A stretch of DNA of 64,000 nt from Eleginops maclovinus (GCF_036324505.1 NC_086349.1:26845759-26909758), one strand, 5' to 3'. Shown: positions 41,847-55,938, counted from the first letter of the stretch. Notes: a model not told the origin generated them from the letters alone. Numbers and translations: made by a program.

Positions 41847-41929
41847 CATTGTCGGCAGGATTAGAACCTGCACGGGGAGATCCCAATGGATTTCTAGTCC
41901 ATCGCTTTAACCACTGTACGGAAAATGGG
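41847..41929 (-). pseudogene. tRNA-Ser(AGA) pseudogene
   Basis: On the - strand gcgatggactagaaatccat is an intact serine-tRNA anticodon arm with AGA in the loop. It is followed by a ggg/ccc variable arm and a T arm gcaggttctaatcctgc. Two promoter positions are damaged: the B box has ggttctaatcc in place of ggttcgaatcc, and the A box region reads ccgtacagtgg in place of tggccgagtgg, which destroys the D stem. The acceptor arms do not have the normal serine sequence. It lies head to tail with the SINE at 41660-41838. Confidence 0.7.
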
Positions 41930-41945
41930 GCAAAAGGGACTGCCC

Positions 41946-41958
41946 GGGGGGGGGGGGG
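41946..41958. repeat. Poly-G run, 13 bp
   Basis: Thirteen consecutive G directly upstream (- strand sense) of the tRNA-like sequence. Confidence 0.9.
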
Positions 41959-41993
41959 AGATAACCGCGCCCCCTCCCACGCCACGTGACCAT

Positions 41994-42130
41994 ACTGTTC
42001 GGAACACTGTTAGGACCTCGTTTGAAACTCTGTGATCTCGTTAGGAATATGTTCGGACCTCGTTCGGCCCGTGTTTGGACTTGTTTGGACTTGTTTGGAC
42101 TTGTTTGGACCTTTTGTAATGTGTTAGGAC
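41994..42130. repeat. Degenerate tandem repeat with a clean 10-bp core
   Basis: ttgtttggac occurs four times in a row at 42072-42112. Looser gttcggaac/gttaggacc/gttcggacctc units precede it. Confidence 0.75.
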
Positions 42131-43139
<1,009 letters not shown>

Positions 43140-43519
43140 GTTCTGATATTTTTGTTTTCCTGATGAAGATGCTCGCTTCCTTATCTTAAGCGGAGGAACA
43201 CTAATCTGTCGGCAGCCTGGCGAAGGTTCAATCCCCAAAATAATAAACGCAACAGTCGGACGAACAAAGTGGAGACAAAAGACTAAAGCTGTGTGTGTGG
43301 TGTGTGCGTGTGCGTGTGTGTGGTTTGCTGAGCCCTGCTTCCTTTCATACACTCATCCCACTAACATGTGTGTGTATGTGTGTAAACACGGGACAACATG
43401 CTATGAAGCGATCCGATGTCTCTCCCAACGGCAGTACACGAATATTCCTTTCTGTTTTTTATTTGAGCACGCTACTTCAGCGTCAGGGTGGGCTGGCTTT
43501 ATTAAAAAATAGTTTAAAA

Positions 43520-44420
43520 AAGATGCTTTTCCTGAGCAATGGTTTTCACTAGTTTCATTGGTTTCTGTTTCAGAGAATAAAAGTATGTTTGGAGACGAGA
43601 AGTAAAACATGCTTTTAAATGCTGTGCTTAGTTTTGACTCATTGTAATGCTCCTTAGGGCATGGTTAGTCTTAATATATGTTACTGATCCTCCAGATATG
43701 GTGATTGTTGGAGAAGTGGAAGGATTAAAAATGGCTTTACCCAGTTTTGTTTGGTCTCTGTTGAATTGTAGATGAATACAAGTGTGATTAATGACATCAC
43801 AGGGGTACAAATGCAGTTTCTGTCAGAGCATTTCAGTTCTATGCTTTGTTTAAAGTCATTTCAACGTGTGTGAAGGCATGGTTAGTCTTAATATGTGTTG
43901 GTTATTCCCCAAAGATGGTAATTATTGGAAAAGCAGAAGGACAATCAATGGTTTTAACCAGTTTCATTTAGTTTTGGTTGAGTTAAGATGACAATCAGAG
44001 GGGTAGAAAATGCTGTTTTTCTCGGAGCCTTTCAGTTGTATTCTTTGTTTTGACTCATTTTAATGCTCCTTAGGACATGGTAAGTCTTAATGTATTGTTA
44101 GTTATCCCCTAGAACTGATAATTGTTGGAAAAGTGGACGGACTCATAATGGTTTTAACCAGTTTAATTGGTTGGTGTTGAGTTTAGATGAATTAAAGTAG
44201 GATTAATGGCATCAGGGGTAAACATGCAGTTTTTGTCAGAGCATTTTTATGGTTTGCTATGTTTTAAGTCATTTCAACGTGTGTGTTAGTTTTAATATAT
44301 GTTACTTATCCTCCAGAGATGTGATTGTGAAAGCGTAAGGACTAACTATGGTTTTAATTTGGTTTCTGTCAAATGTTGAATGAAAGACGCATGCTTAATG
44401 AGGATCGGTGACTTAAACAG
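43520..44420. repeat. Degenerate tandem family, about 210-bp period (part 1)
   Basis: About four units, each in the order catggttagtcttaatatat, gttacttatcctccagagat, gattgttggaaaagtgga, aggactaacaatggtttt, ccagtttcatttggtttctg, ttgagtttagatgaattaaa, tgacatca and cagagcatttcagtt. Divergence and indels are substantial. Confidence 0.8.
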
Positions 44421-45539
44421 ATTCATTTCAGTTATTTTTTGATCCTATTTATAGAATCATATAATGTAATTAACCCTAATGAATATCACACGTCATGTTT
44501 CCATCACTGCTGAAGAGTACCGTGACCGCTGCAGCGTCCTGGTTCCTCTGAAACCCGATTCCCTCTGCCTCGAGACGTTAGTGGATGCTAAGTGTGGTTT
44601 CCGGTTTGAAAGCTGGATGCTGGGCAGTACAAGTGGGTTTCCTGCGACCGCCACCACCACCTCCACAAGTTGCCGTCCCTTGACCCTCGGTGGCCCCCGG
44701 GGCGCTGTGGTTAATTTGCAGCTGCCACAGAGCGGACAGGCGAAAAGCTTTGACCGTTGACCTTCATCCCAACGAGAGTGACACCCGCACAAAGGGTCCC
44801 AATAACTCAACTAACCGGCGTTACATTGCGGAGGACAAAGGGAGGCAGCTTTCAGGGTGAGAGAGGAGTCAGATCAATGTCCTGGAATCAGTCAGCAACT
44901 TCTTACTACATTATTCAAGTCCCATGAAGCACTGTATTTCCTATTGCTGAGCTGCAGTTCCTCTGGTATCCCTGGCTGGATTTAACATGAGTTGTATTTA
45001 TAGTCTTCCTCACTCGGGCCTTGAATGGAGGTCAGATTAGGTTTGTTTTCTGTGACGAATGGCCATGCAGGAGGTGCCAGATCTGCCAGACAACCATCAA
45101 ATCTGCTCCGGTGTTTATACGAGAGAAGTGACCTGACCTGAGGTTCTCCGTCACGCATGAGCGAGGCGTGATGCCAACATATGGCCCCCACATCTGCATC
45201 CTATTGCAGCTTGAACATGAGAGAGGCACTGGTTCCTCAACTCTGGAAACCAATGCACTGACAGTGGTTTCATTTCCAGGTGATCTGTAATCTATTCTAG
45301 AGAAACTGTGGTTTTACTTTATTTCACCAAGCGTATAAACTAACAGTGGATGTCTTTTATGAGCATTTATCCAAGTTGGAAGTAGATTTAGATGTTCTAG
45401 GAGTTTGATAGACCTAATTATGCATCCCATGAAGCATTTAAAGAACTGTTTCCTGATGTCTAGAGACGAGCAGACTGCTTTCCACTGTGGGATTTGAATT
45501 TCTGACTAATACCATTCCCTTCTTTTTGTTTTTTTGTTT
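44421..45539. other. Non-repeat segment splitting the 210-bp family
   Basis: Holds a GC-rich stretch at 44500-44770 (gctgccacagagcggacagg) with a 93-residue open frame that resembles no known protein. Nothing else was recognised. Confidence 0.35.
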
Positions 45540-45990
45540 TGTACTTATGGTCTCAAATCCTCCAGAGATGATGATGGTTGGAACAAGTGGAAGGACTAAC
45601 AAAGGTTTCAACCAGTTTCATTTGGTTTCTGTTGAGTTTAGATGAATTAAAAGTGAGATTAATGACATCAGAGAGGTAAAAAATGCTGTTTTTTTCAGAG
45701 CATTTCAGTTGTATGCTTTGTTTTAAGTCATTTCAACGCTCGTTAGGGCCGGGTTAGTCTTAAAATATGTTACTTATCCTCCAGAGATGATGAATTGTGG
45801 AAAAGTGGAAGGACTAACAATGGTTTCAAGCAGTTTCATTTGGTTTCTGTTGAGTTAAGGTGGATAAAAGTATGTTTGAAGACAATAAGAGAAGTGAAAA
45901 GGGCCGTTTTATTTAATGGTTTGCTATGTTTTGATTCATTTCAACACCGGTAAGGACCTGTTTAGTATATTGGTTATTTAACCCCCAGTA
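45540..45990. repeat. Degenerate tandem family, about 210-bp period (part 2)
   Basis: At least two further units with the same ordered landmarks as part 1 (cctccagagatgatg at 45559 and 45779, ggactaacaaaggttt and ggactaacaatggttt). Confidence 0.8.
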
Positions 45991-46435
45991 ATTTGTACAT
46001 CCAGGTGACATCCCTGCAGCCTACATGTGCTGATAGCTTAGCTTGTTATGTATAAAAACATGCATAATACTTGATGTGCAGCACAGGGGTCATGTTTTAA
46101 TAGCATTTGAACCCAAAAAGGGCTTTTAATGAACCTGCAGGATTCTGGTTTTTCTTGTAGCTCGTTGGAATCACTTTGGATGAAGGTGTCAGGTAAATGA
46201 AACGGGGACCGTGTTCTCGGCTTCCCAGCGTCTATCTGTTTCCGTCCGACAGCAGACAGCCGTCCCGATGGATCGTCCGTCAAGTTTTATCTGGGATGTT
46301 TAGCGTGGCTACAGGGTCAGTTTGGCAACCGTAGGAGGGTGAGGGCGAGCAAATCAATCGCTCGGCCGCTTCCTCACCAGCTGCTCAGCATTTAGACGGG
46401 GGGTGGGGGTGCTTAGTTTGCCTCCCTGACGGCTT

Positions 46436-46575
46436 CACTTGATATTGACACCTGGACAAATGAGGATGAATTCCCCCGTCAATACGCTCGTCCAATGTTA
46501 TTGATGATGCCATTTAGCTTTTCATTCTGGAGACGCCACTGACCCACTTGTCAAGCTCCCCTAATCTGGAGCTCC
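46436..46575. other. Repeat-free segment with a non-coding conserved look
   Basis: ttgatattgacacctggaca through cccctaatctggagctcc has no tandem repeats, balanced composition and clustered ATTGA/TAATC motifs. Conservation cannot be judged from one sequence. Confidence 0.2.
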
Positions 46576-47029
46576 GTGTGTAGGAACATCTGTACGTTCG
46601 GGGTAAATACACGTGGTTGTCGACACGTTGCACGCACATTACTGGGTGCTTTGGGATATTTATCACACGCATTTATTGCTTTTGTAGGAGACGACACATC
46701 CTACTTCAATTTCCTCTCTTAAAACCTGGTGGATTGAATGTTCTTAGCCCAATATATATTCAGTTAGTTACCTTAATTGGACTTCACTTTTGTCAGTAAG
46801 TCTTCTTTATTGAACCCTTTTGTTTAGTTTGATTCCTTTGTAGTTAAACCCAGATATTGGTGCTGTTGTACCAGAAATATTTAGCTCTCAAATTGAACAT
46901 TCATCTCTGAAACACCGCAGATCTTCTCCTCTTTTGTTTGGACTGCCATCAAAGGCGCGTCTAACAGCGTACCTGGAGACTGGAGGCACGTTTGGATCTA
47001 CTGAAACCATCTTTTCTGTCTCTCTTTAT

Positions 47030-47680
47030 CGCTGCTCCTCCTGCTTGGGATTACCCTTGCTTGATTGCATATTTACTTCCATTAAATGTTTAAATTTGGG
47101 AAAGAAAGACCTGTAAAGTCCATGGCCTTGGCTTAAGATTCCTGCTTGTGGGACCCATAATCCTCCTGGTCTTTGGAGATGTAATATGCAAATGAGTACA
47201 TTTTATGGACTAATAATCTACTTTAAACTTTGCTTAATGTTCTAATAACTTGTTTCATTTAGTCTTATATCTACTATTGTGCATTTATTAACGAAAATGA
47301 TCCGTTACCCTAGAGAGCAGGAGGATTAGCATGTTCATGTTCTTGATTCTGACTGCTTTGGTTTGAAATGAGATGGGACCCAGCCTTGTGCTTGATTAAT
47401 ATAGTCTAATCGCAGCTCCTCCTGCTTTGAATTACCCTTGCTTGATTGCATATTTACTTCCATTAAATGTTTACATTTGGGAAAGAAAGACCTGTAAAGT
47501 CCACCTTGTCTTGGACTTGTTGGACCAATAATCCTCTCGGTCTTTGGTGTGAAGTGCAATTGAGTAAGTTTTACTTTGCTTAATGTTCTCATTTTCTTGA
47601 TCCTTGACTGCTGTAGGACTTGGTTTTAAATAAGACGTGGACCTAGCCTTGTACTTGAGTAACATAGTCTTGATTTGAGG
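47030..47680. repeat. Two-copy tandem duplication
   Basis: tacccttgcttgattgcata, tttacttccattaaatgtt and gggaaagaaagacctgtaaa occur at 47035-47122 and again at 47415-47503. Downstream, ttgcttaatgttct and agccttgt-cttga also recur, so the unit was a few hundred bp with later deletions. Confidence 0.85.
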
Positions 47681-48057
47681 TCTTACCCCCCCCTCTGTCT
47701 CCAGCCCCATCCCTAAAACAATCCCTCCAAAGTCTGTCTGCTTGTGTTTCATCCCTGTGACTCTGCAGCTGCTGAATGAAAGGCGGTTCGGTTTTTCAGA
47801 GATGAATAAATGACATGATATCTGTCTTTGTGGCGTTGATGTGCGTGCCCTTCCTGCATGTGGAGTCGGCTGGGGGGGTGGGGGGTCAGGGGGGTCAGGG
47901 TGGGAAGTTCAAAGGTTGACTGACTTACTGTTCATCAAACCGGGGGGGGAGGTCACTGAGACACGCCTCTTTGCTTTTTATTACCTCCATCTGCTTGACC
48001 ACTCCTCTCTCCTGCCTCCTTTCGGCTATACTGATGTTTTACATATCTGAATGTCGA

Positions 48058-48074
48058 CCCCCCCCCCCCCCCCC
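48058..48074. repeat. Poly-C run, 17 bp
   Basis: Seventeen consecutive C on the + strand. Confidence 0.92.
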
Positions 48075-48075
48075 T

Positions 48076-48245
48076 TACTAATTTGCATGAGTCCCTGAGC
48101 AGGCATTGTTAATTGACTTAAGCCAGGATTAGTGTTAATCAGGGTCTGTGCCCTGGAACCATCGGCCAATCCTAACCTCATTATTTGATAGCAGCACACG
48201 TCCTGTCAGCCCCCATCAAGCTGTTAATTAATACACCCTGGACCC
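48076..48245. promoter_or_regulatory. Candidate non-coding regulatory element
   Basis: Contains an octamer ATTTGCAT (48081-48088), TTAATTGACTTAAG (about 48109-48122), a second TTAAT, and GTTAATTAATA near 48223. All lie within 170 bp of repeat-free sequence flanked by C-runs. Such POU and homeodomain core clusters are typical of developmental enhancers, but the call is motif-based only. Confidence 0.25.
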
Positions 48246-48349
48246 CCCCCCACCCACCCTTTTACCTCGTAATACCCCCATCCATCCATTAATCCCCCAC
48301 TTCCTCACCCACCTTCACACCCCAGTCCTCCTTGTGTCAGCAGAGGTCA

Positions 48350-48870
48350 ACACAGGCTGAAACAATAGGAGCTACGTCCCTAAAATGACACCAAATCCAA
48401 TATTTGCAATTTAGTTTTTGTCAAATATATTAATGAAAATATCTTTGGGTTGTTTCTTGGTACAAATAAACATCAGTAATAATAAAAAATTGTGCTATTA
48501 AGGGTACTCAAAATGAATTAGAAAGCATCAGTAAAACAACACACTTTAAATCATAACATGTTAATGTGAAATATCAGTGATGTGTAAAGTTAGGTAAATC
48601 AATGACACCAGTAAATAATCAATTAAACTGCAGATATTTTCACAATTAATGGTATGGTGCATACAATTTTACCAAACATATAGAAAAATGTACATTGTAG
48701 TTTCTAAAAATCCAACATAATGTCTTTAAAAGTCTCCAAAACCCCAAATCTGATATAAAACCAACAGAAAAAGCAGTAATTTTGAACCATTTTTGTGTGA
48801 AAAATTACTTTGAAAATGAACAAATAATCAATTATAATTCTTGTAAAGTTCCTAAAGTGACTCCCTTCTT
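48350..48870. other. AT-rich unique sequence
   Basis: Non-periodic AT-rich sequence with no recognised feature. Confidence 0.4.
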
Positions 48871-49217
48871 GTGTAAGGGATTCTTTACGACCGGGAAGAG
48901 CTCCTCTAAAGAGGATACCTCCGATCAGATATCACAACTGTGATATACTGCCTACCGTGATGAGGAGTCCAGTAGAGCCTCTTGAGACGCTATGGTTTGT
49001 TTTTGTCTGGCCTTAAGATCATGTGTGTCTGCACGTCTCTCAACACCAGCGGAAAAACGCCTGGATGTCTCCCCCCTCCCCCCGACCTCCCGTCTCCCCC
49101 GCAATAGTCTCTCTGTGGCCCCCTGACATAATATGAGATAATGAGGAAGAGGATACCTGATCCTGAGACTCCCCGACACCTCCGCCTGCCATCATCCAGC
49201 TCCTGACACACACACAA

Positions 49218-50217
49218 TGTGGAGTCTCTACTTTAAAGAGTCCTCTCCTGCTGATGTTCAGGTGTATATCAGTATGTGGAGTCTCTACTTTAAAGAGTCC
49301 TCTCCTGCTGATGTTCAGGTGTATATCAGTATGTAGCGTCTCTACTTTAAAGAGTCCTCTCCTGCTGATGTTCAGGTGTATATCAGTATGTAGAGTCTCT
49401 ACTTTAAAGAGTCCTCTCCTGCTGATGTTCAGGTGTATATCAGTATGTAGTGTCTCTACTTTAAAGAGTCCTCTCCTGCTGATGTTCAGGTGTATATCAG
49501 TATGTAGCGTCTCTACTTTAAAGAGTCCTCTCCTGCTGATGTTCAGGTGTATATCAGTATGTAGCGTCTCTACTTTAAAGAGTCCTCTCCTGCTGATGTT
49601 CAGGTGTATATCAGTATGTAGTGTCTCTACTTTAAAGAGTCCTCTCCTGCTGATGTTCAGGTGTATATCAGTATGTAGAGTCTCTACTTTAAAGAGTCCT
49701 CTCCTGCTGATGTTCAGGTGTATATCAGTATGTAGTGTCTCTACTTTAAAGAGTCCTCTCCTGCTGATGTTCAGGTGTATATCAGTATGTAGAGTCTCTA
49801 CTTTAAAGAGTCCTCTTCTGCTGATGTTCAGGTGTATATCAGTATGTAGTGTCTCTACTTTAAAGAGTCCTCTCCTGCTGATGTTCAGGTGTATATCAGT
49901 ATGTAGAGTCTCTACTTTAAAGAGTCCTCTCCTGCTGATGTTCAGGTGTATATCAGTATGTAGAGTCTCTACTTTAAAGAGTCCTCTCCTGCTGATGTTC
50001 AGGTGTATATCAGTATGTAGTGTCTCTACTTTAAAGAGTCCTCTCCTGCTGATGTTCAGGTGTATATCAGTATGTAGTGTCTCTACTTTAAAGAGTCCTC
50101 TCCTGCTGATGTTCAGGTGTATATCAGTATGTAGTGTCTCTACTTTAAAGAGTCCTCTCCTGCTGATGTTCAGGTGTATATCAGTATGTAGTGTCTCTAC
50201 TTTAAAGAGTCCTCTGC
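49218..50217 (-). repeat. 57-bp minisatellite, about 17.5 units (inverted relative to 23408-24586)
   Basis: The + strand unit is tctctactttaaagagtcct, ctcctgctgatgttcaggtg, tatatcagtatgtagtg, the reverse complement of the first array. The variable base after gtag is t, a or c. The c form occurs several times here but not in the first array, so the two arrays have homogenised partly separately. A 370-residue open frame across it is an artefact. Confidence 0.97.
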
Positions 50218-50480
50218 TAACACTTTATTTATTTTATACTGCAGCCAGTAATAAAATACATAAAGTGTTATTTCTCCGTCTTTCTGGTTCTCTTTTGAGG
50301 CTGATTTCAGAAACCTCTCTTAAGTTCCCTTCCTTTGTTCTGCAGGAGTGTGTGTACAGTTCATAGGTAGGTGTGTGTAGTGTGTGTGTGTGTTCATGCA
50401 CACTGCTCCTTTTTGTGAGTGTGAGCCAAAGGAGCAGTCCGTCCTGCAGAATAATCATCCCTATAATTAAGAGCTGGGAG

Positions 50481-50492
50481 CCCCCCCCCCCC

Positions 50493-50524
<32 letters not shown>

Positions 50525-50525
50525 G
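50481..50525. repeat. Poly-C run then (GTCT)n
   Basis: C12 followed by eight gtct units. Confidence 0.93.
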
Positions 50526-52009
<1,484 letters not shown>

Positions 52010-52747
52010 CACTTTGTTTCTGTGTGTGCTCTAACCTTGGATCCCTTGCTGCAGTCTGGCAGACCCTGAGGAGATGTTCGTGTGTGTGCGTGTGTGTTGT
52101 GCTGTGTGATGCGGTCATGCTGCAGGTCTTTGTGTGTCCTTCAGACGGCCGGTTGGTAAACAGGCTGCAGCAGCGGGAGGTTTGATGGGGCGACCCGTGG
52201 CAGCTCCACCCTTTCTTCTCTGCTGTCAGTGCAGCGTCCGATGGGAGGACTCAATCCCACAATGCCGCGCTCCTCTCCCCCGCGGCTCACTTTGACAAAG
52301 CTGTCAGCCGGAGCGCCGGTGATGGATGTAGTGTTGTACAGTGTTTGTGTGTGAGGGACCAACATCAACTGGGACAATATATTAGGGTACAAAACGTATG
52401 CACTCTTCACTGATTATTGCAAAATCAAACGAAGCATTTTGTCTTTCCACTTTTATAAAACCCCAACGTTGCTTTAAAAGTTTGACAAGACTGAAGAAGT
52501 AACAGTCATTAAAAACAGATAAACAATGCTTTTTACTCACTTTAGTCCCTAGTTATTCGCTTCACTTCTTATTGTTAATAACTTCTCCGTTATTGACACA
52601 CACAGCCAGACTTACTCCAGGAGTCAGGCATTACTTTTTACCCTGCTGCTGTACAGGATAACATGTTTTGCTGAGGAGTTTATGAAATATAAGAGTAGTC
52701 TACATGGCAAATATTAAAGAAACACCTTGCTGCTGCTCTCAGGGGAA

Positions 52748-52748
<1 letters not shown>

Positions 52749-52828
<80 letters not shown>
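52749..52828. repeat. (CA)n microsatellite, 80 bp
   Basis: Uninterrupted CA. Confidence 0.97.
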
Positions 52829-52833
<5 letters not shown>

Positions 52834-53152
52834 ACAAACATTAATCTACGTCTGCTCGTACATATGCAGACACACATTGGGCTAAAGGAGGAAGATGAAT
52901 GTGCCTGGGGTGGATAACATATCTATAAAGCAATATTTGAGGGAAAATATTAGAAAGAGCAGCGCGAGATAAGGCTGAAGGCCTGAAATATTACTCTGCT
53001 CTCCGACTTGTTTATCGGATATTTGGAGCCAGGAGGATCGCATGGTGTAATAGATAGGGGCCCCAGAGTGACGGATGAGGCTGTGTGGGGGGGGGGAGGG
53101 AAAAAGTACATGACAGATTTGTGATGGACGAATAATGTCTTCTGTATTGAGG

Positions 53153-53822
53153 GTAACGATACGGAGTAACGATACGGAGTAACGATACGGAGTAACGATA
53201 CGGAGTAACGATACGGAGTAACGATACGGAGTAACGATACGGAGTAACGATACGGAGTAACGATACGGAGTAACGATACGGAGTAACGCCACGGAGTAAC
53301 GCCACGGAGTAACGCCACGGAGTAACGATACGGAGTAACGATACGGAGTAACGATACGGAGTAACGCCACGGAGTAACGATACGGAGTAACGATACGGAG
53401 TAACGATACGGAGTAACGATACGGAGTAACGATACGGAGTAACGCCACGGAGTAACGCCACGGAGTAACGCCACGGAGTAACGCCACGGAGTAACGCCAC
53501 GGAGTAACGCCACGGAGTAACGCCACGGAGTAACGCCACGGAGTAACGCCACGGAGTAACGCCACGGAGTAACGCCACGACGTAACGCCACGACGTAACG
53601 CCACGACGTAACGCCACGACGTAACGCCACGGAGTAACGCCACGGAGTAACGATACGGAGTAACGATACGGAGTAACGATACGGAGTAACGATACAGAGT
53701 AACGATACAGAGTAACGATACAGGAGTAACGATACAGAGTAACGATACAGGAGTAACGATACAGAGTAACGATACAGAGTAACGATACAGAGTAACGCTG
53801 CGACGTAACGATACGGAGTAAG
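53153..53822. repeat. 13-bp CpG-dense minisatellite, about 51 units
   Basis: The unit gatacggagtaac alternates in blocks with gccacggagtaac, gccacgacgtaac, gatacagagtaac and a 14-bp gatacaggagtaac. Like variants are grouped. Most units hold two or three CpG dinucleotides, giving on the order of a hundred CpGs in 670 bp. Open frames of 226-327 residues on the - strand are artefacts of a 39-bp (13-codon) super-period. Confidence 0.96.
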
Positions 53823-54819
53823 ATAACAGCGAGTTCATGGAAGAGAAGACAGCAGAAAGTCTCATAGCAGAGATAAAGAGTCAACCAAACATCGTGCAGC
53901 AAATGTTGCCCGTTTCGACAGTAGAATCTCCAGCTTTCCCAAACAAATTGAGCAAGATACAGGTACTGGGCGATCGCCATCAGACAGGAATGTTTTGAAG
54001 CTACATGTTCCAGAGTTATGTTGGAAACTGAGCCACAGAAAACACGAATGAATTTCAGACAAAGTACCGTAAACAGAAGTCTGTGTACACAACCATATAT
54101 TGTGATTTGTTGTTTGATTCATGGTGCATCTCAGCTGATGTTACAGAGTAATCCGAAAGTAATGTACCTAGTAATGTGTGTGAGTGCTACCCCAGCACTG
54201 ACTGTCTCCAACCCTGTTTAAAGTTCATGTGAGGAACAAAAAGCCCCACATCCCTCCAGAGAAATAGTGCTTATTTATTTCACACTTTCCAGAAGCAACC
54301 GGGGAGCAGTTAATTTGTCTGCACGGAGGCAGCTGTCTGCGCGAGGAGGGGAGACAAGTGAGACACAAAGGCAGTTTGGGCTCATTATGTTGATTTTTCT
54401 GCTCTTCTGTGACTGCCAAACAAAAACAGCCAGCACTCTGAGACTCAGCGGCCGAGATCAGTCACTGCTTTCTCTTCAGCTCCTCACCCCACAGAGCTTC
54501 TTTACAGGCAGATCTAGTCATTTTATCCCCACTGCAGGGCCCTCGGCCTCTGTGTACTCTTATGGAATCAAATGGGATTAAATCAGGGGCTCCTTTATAC
54601 CAGAGGAGGTCTCTCAGCCTCGGTATAGAACTTGTAGACTCTCGTCATCACGACTCTGATCCAGGTGAGGGGTATTACGTGTGAGGTATGCAAACTGGCC
54701 CAGCACACATTGTGTTTATATAAGAGAGACGTGCAGTGATGACGTATTTCTGTAGGCCGACCAGGAAGTTGGCAAAGGGGTCCCTAAATAAAAAGCCAAG
54801 GGGATTTCTCCATGTGATT
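53823..54819. other. Unique flank sequence, nothing recognised
   Basis: About 1 kb of mixed sequence with no tandem repeat or coding signal. Confidence 0.4.
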
Positions 54820-55045
54820 TTGGCTATAAAGGAACTACAGCACGGTCACATGACTTCACGTCACCACCGCTAAGCTAAAGGAGGCTAATGTTGGGCTATA
54901 AAGGATCTACAGCACGGTCACATGACTTCACGTCACCACCGCTAAGCTAAAGGCGGCTAATGTTGGTCTTGATGACGTTTAATCATCTCATTTAGACACT
55001 TGTTAGCAACCTCTGTTTATAAATCCACCAGTGGGGTGTTGACTG
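54820..55045 (+). mobile_element. Dispersed repeat family C, two-unit copy with flank
   Basis: Two 72-bp units (ggctataaaggaactacagc, gctaagctaaaggaggctaa) to about 54966. A flank follows with cacttgttagcaacc and aaatccaccagtggggt, matched in reverse at 17648-17700. This ties the 72-bp array at 29869-30346 to a dispersed element. Confidence 0.75.
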
Positions 55046-55326
55046 ACTCAGACTTGCAGGCAATCGCATTTATTTGTCATCAACCAAAGCAGTCCGACTA
55101 ATCGTTGAGCACAACCTTAAACTTTGCAAAGAATAGCAGAAAACACACAAAAGGAAGACATGGTTTGCAAGGGAAACGCATTGTTAGAAGTATGGAAATA
55201 TTTTGGCGGCAGAAAGTACGACGACCAAAAACAGCTGAATATCGAGAGAGAAAACAGAATTTTTTCCCATAATTGTGCAGCTGTAGCTGATATGCATGCT
55301 GTCAGGGAAATATGCCCGTCACACAT

Positions 55327-55329
<3 letters not shown>

Positions 55330-55377
<48 letters not shown>
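55330..55377. repeat. (CA)n microsatellite, 48 bp
   Basis: Uninterrupted CA; first of four CA tracts within 700 bp. Confidence 0.95.
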
Positions 55378-55382
<5 letters not shown>

Positions 55383-55514
55383 AAATAAATACACACAGAT
55401 GTACACACCCAGTTTGGGATTAGATGAGGTGTCCCTCACCACCTGAACCTAGTTAACAACCCCCTCCTCCCTATCTGTCTCCCTTTCTCATGTACATAGA
55501 CTAATATTCATCCA

Positions 55515-55515
<1 letters not shown>

Positions 55516-55589
<74 letters not shown>
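55516..55589. repeat. (CA)n microsatellite, 74 bp
   Basis: Uninterrupted CA. Confidence 0.96.
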
Positions 55590-55591
<2 letters not shown>

Positions 55592-55703
55592 ACGCTTATG
55601 CACGAGCAACAGCCCTCGGAGCAGCGGGGTGTAACCAAACCCTTCATTTGTATGTACATCATGTACACTGGCAGAGCGCTGAGACAAAGAGAACAAACAT
55701 CCT

Positions 55704-55704
<1 letters not shown>

Positions 55705-55778
<74 letters not shown>
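55705..55778. repeat. (CA)n microsatellite, 74 bp
   Basis: Uninterrupted CA. Confidence 0.96.
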
Positions 55779-55779
<1 letters not shown>

Positions 55780-55938
55780 TTGCACACACACAAAAAAAAA
55801 CGTACACACTCCGACATGAGCTGCGGAGTCCCTCTGTGGATCAGAATTCATTTCTGTCTGCCTCCTCCTGCAAATCAATACCCCCGTCCGTCCACAGACA
55901 TCCGTAAGTGTGCCAGGGAGGCTCCAGCTTCACACCCT

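Noticed and set aside
41847..41929. Functional tRNA-Ser gene
   Set aside because: A and B boxes are both altered and the D stem cannot form, so it is called a pseudogene.
44479..44760. 93-residue + strand open frame in GC-rich DNA
   Set aside because: No recognisable similarity and no convincing acceptor/donor pair; kept only as a remark on composition.
49254..50366. 370-residue open frame across the second 57-bp array
   Set aside because: Same repeat artefact, ending shortly after the array stops.
52882..53980. Overlapping - strand frames of 226-327 residues rich in Arg, Tyr, Ser, Val and Leu
   Set aside because: Produced by the 13-bp array, whose 39-bp super-period keeps all three frames of one strand open; outside the array the frames quickly end.
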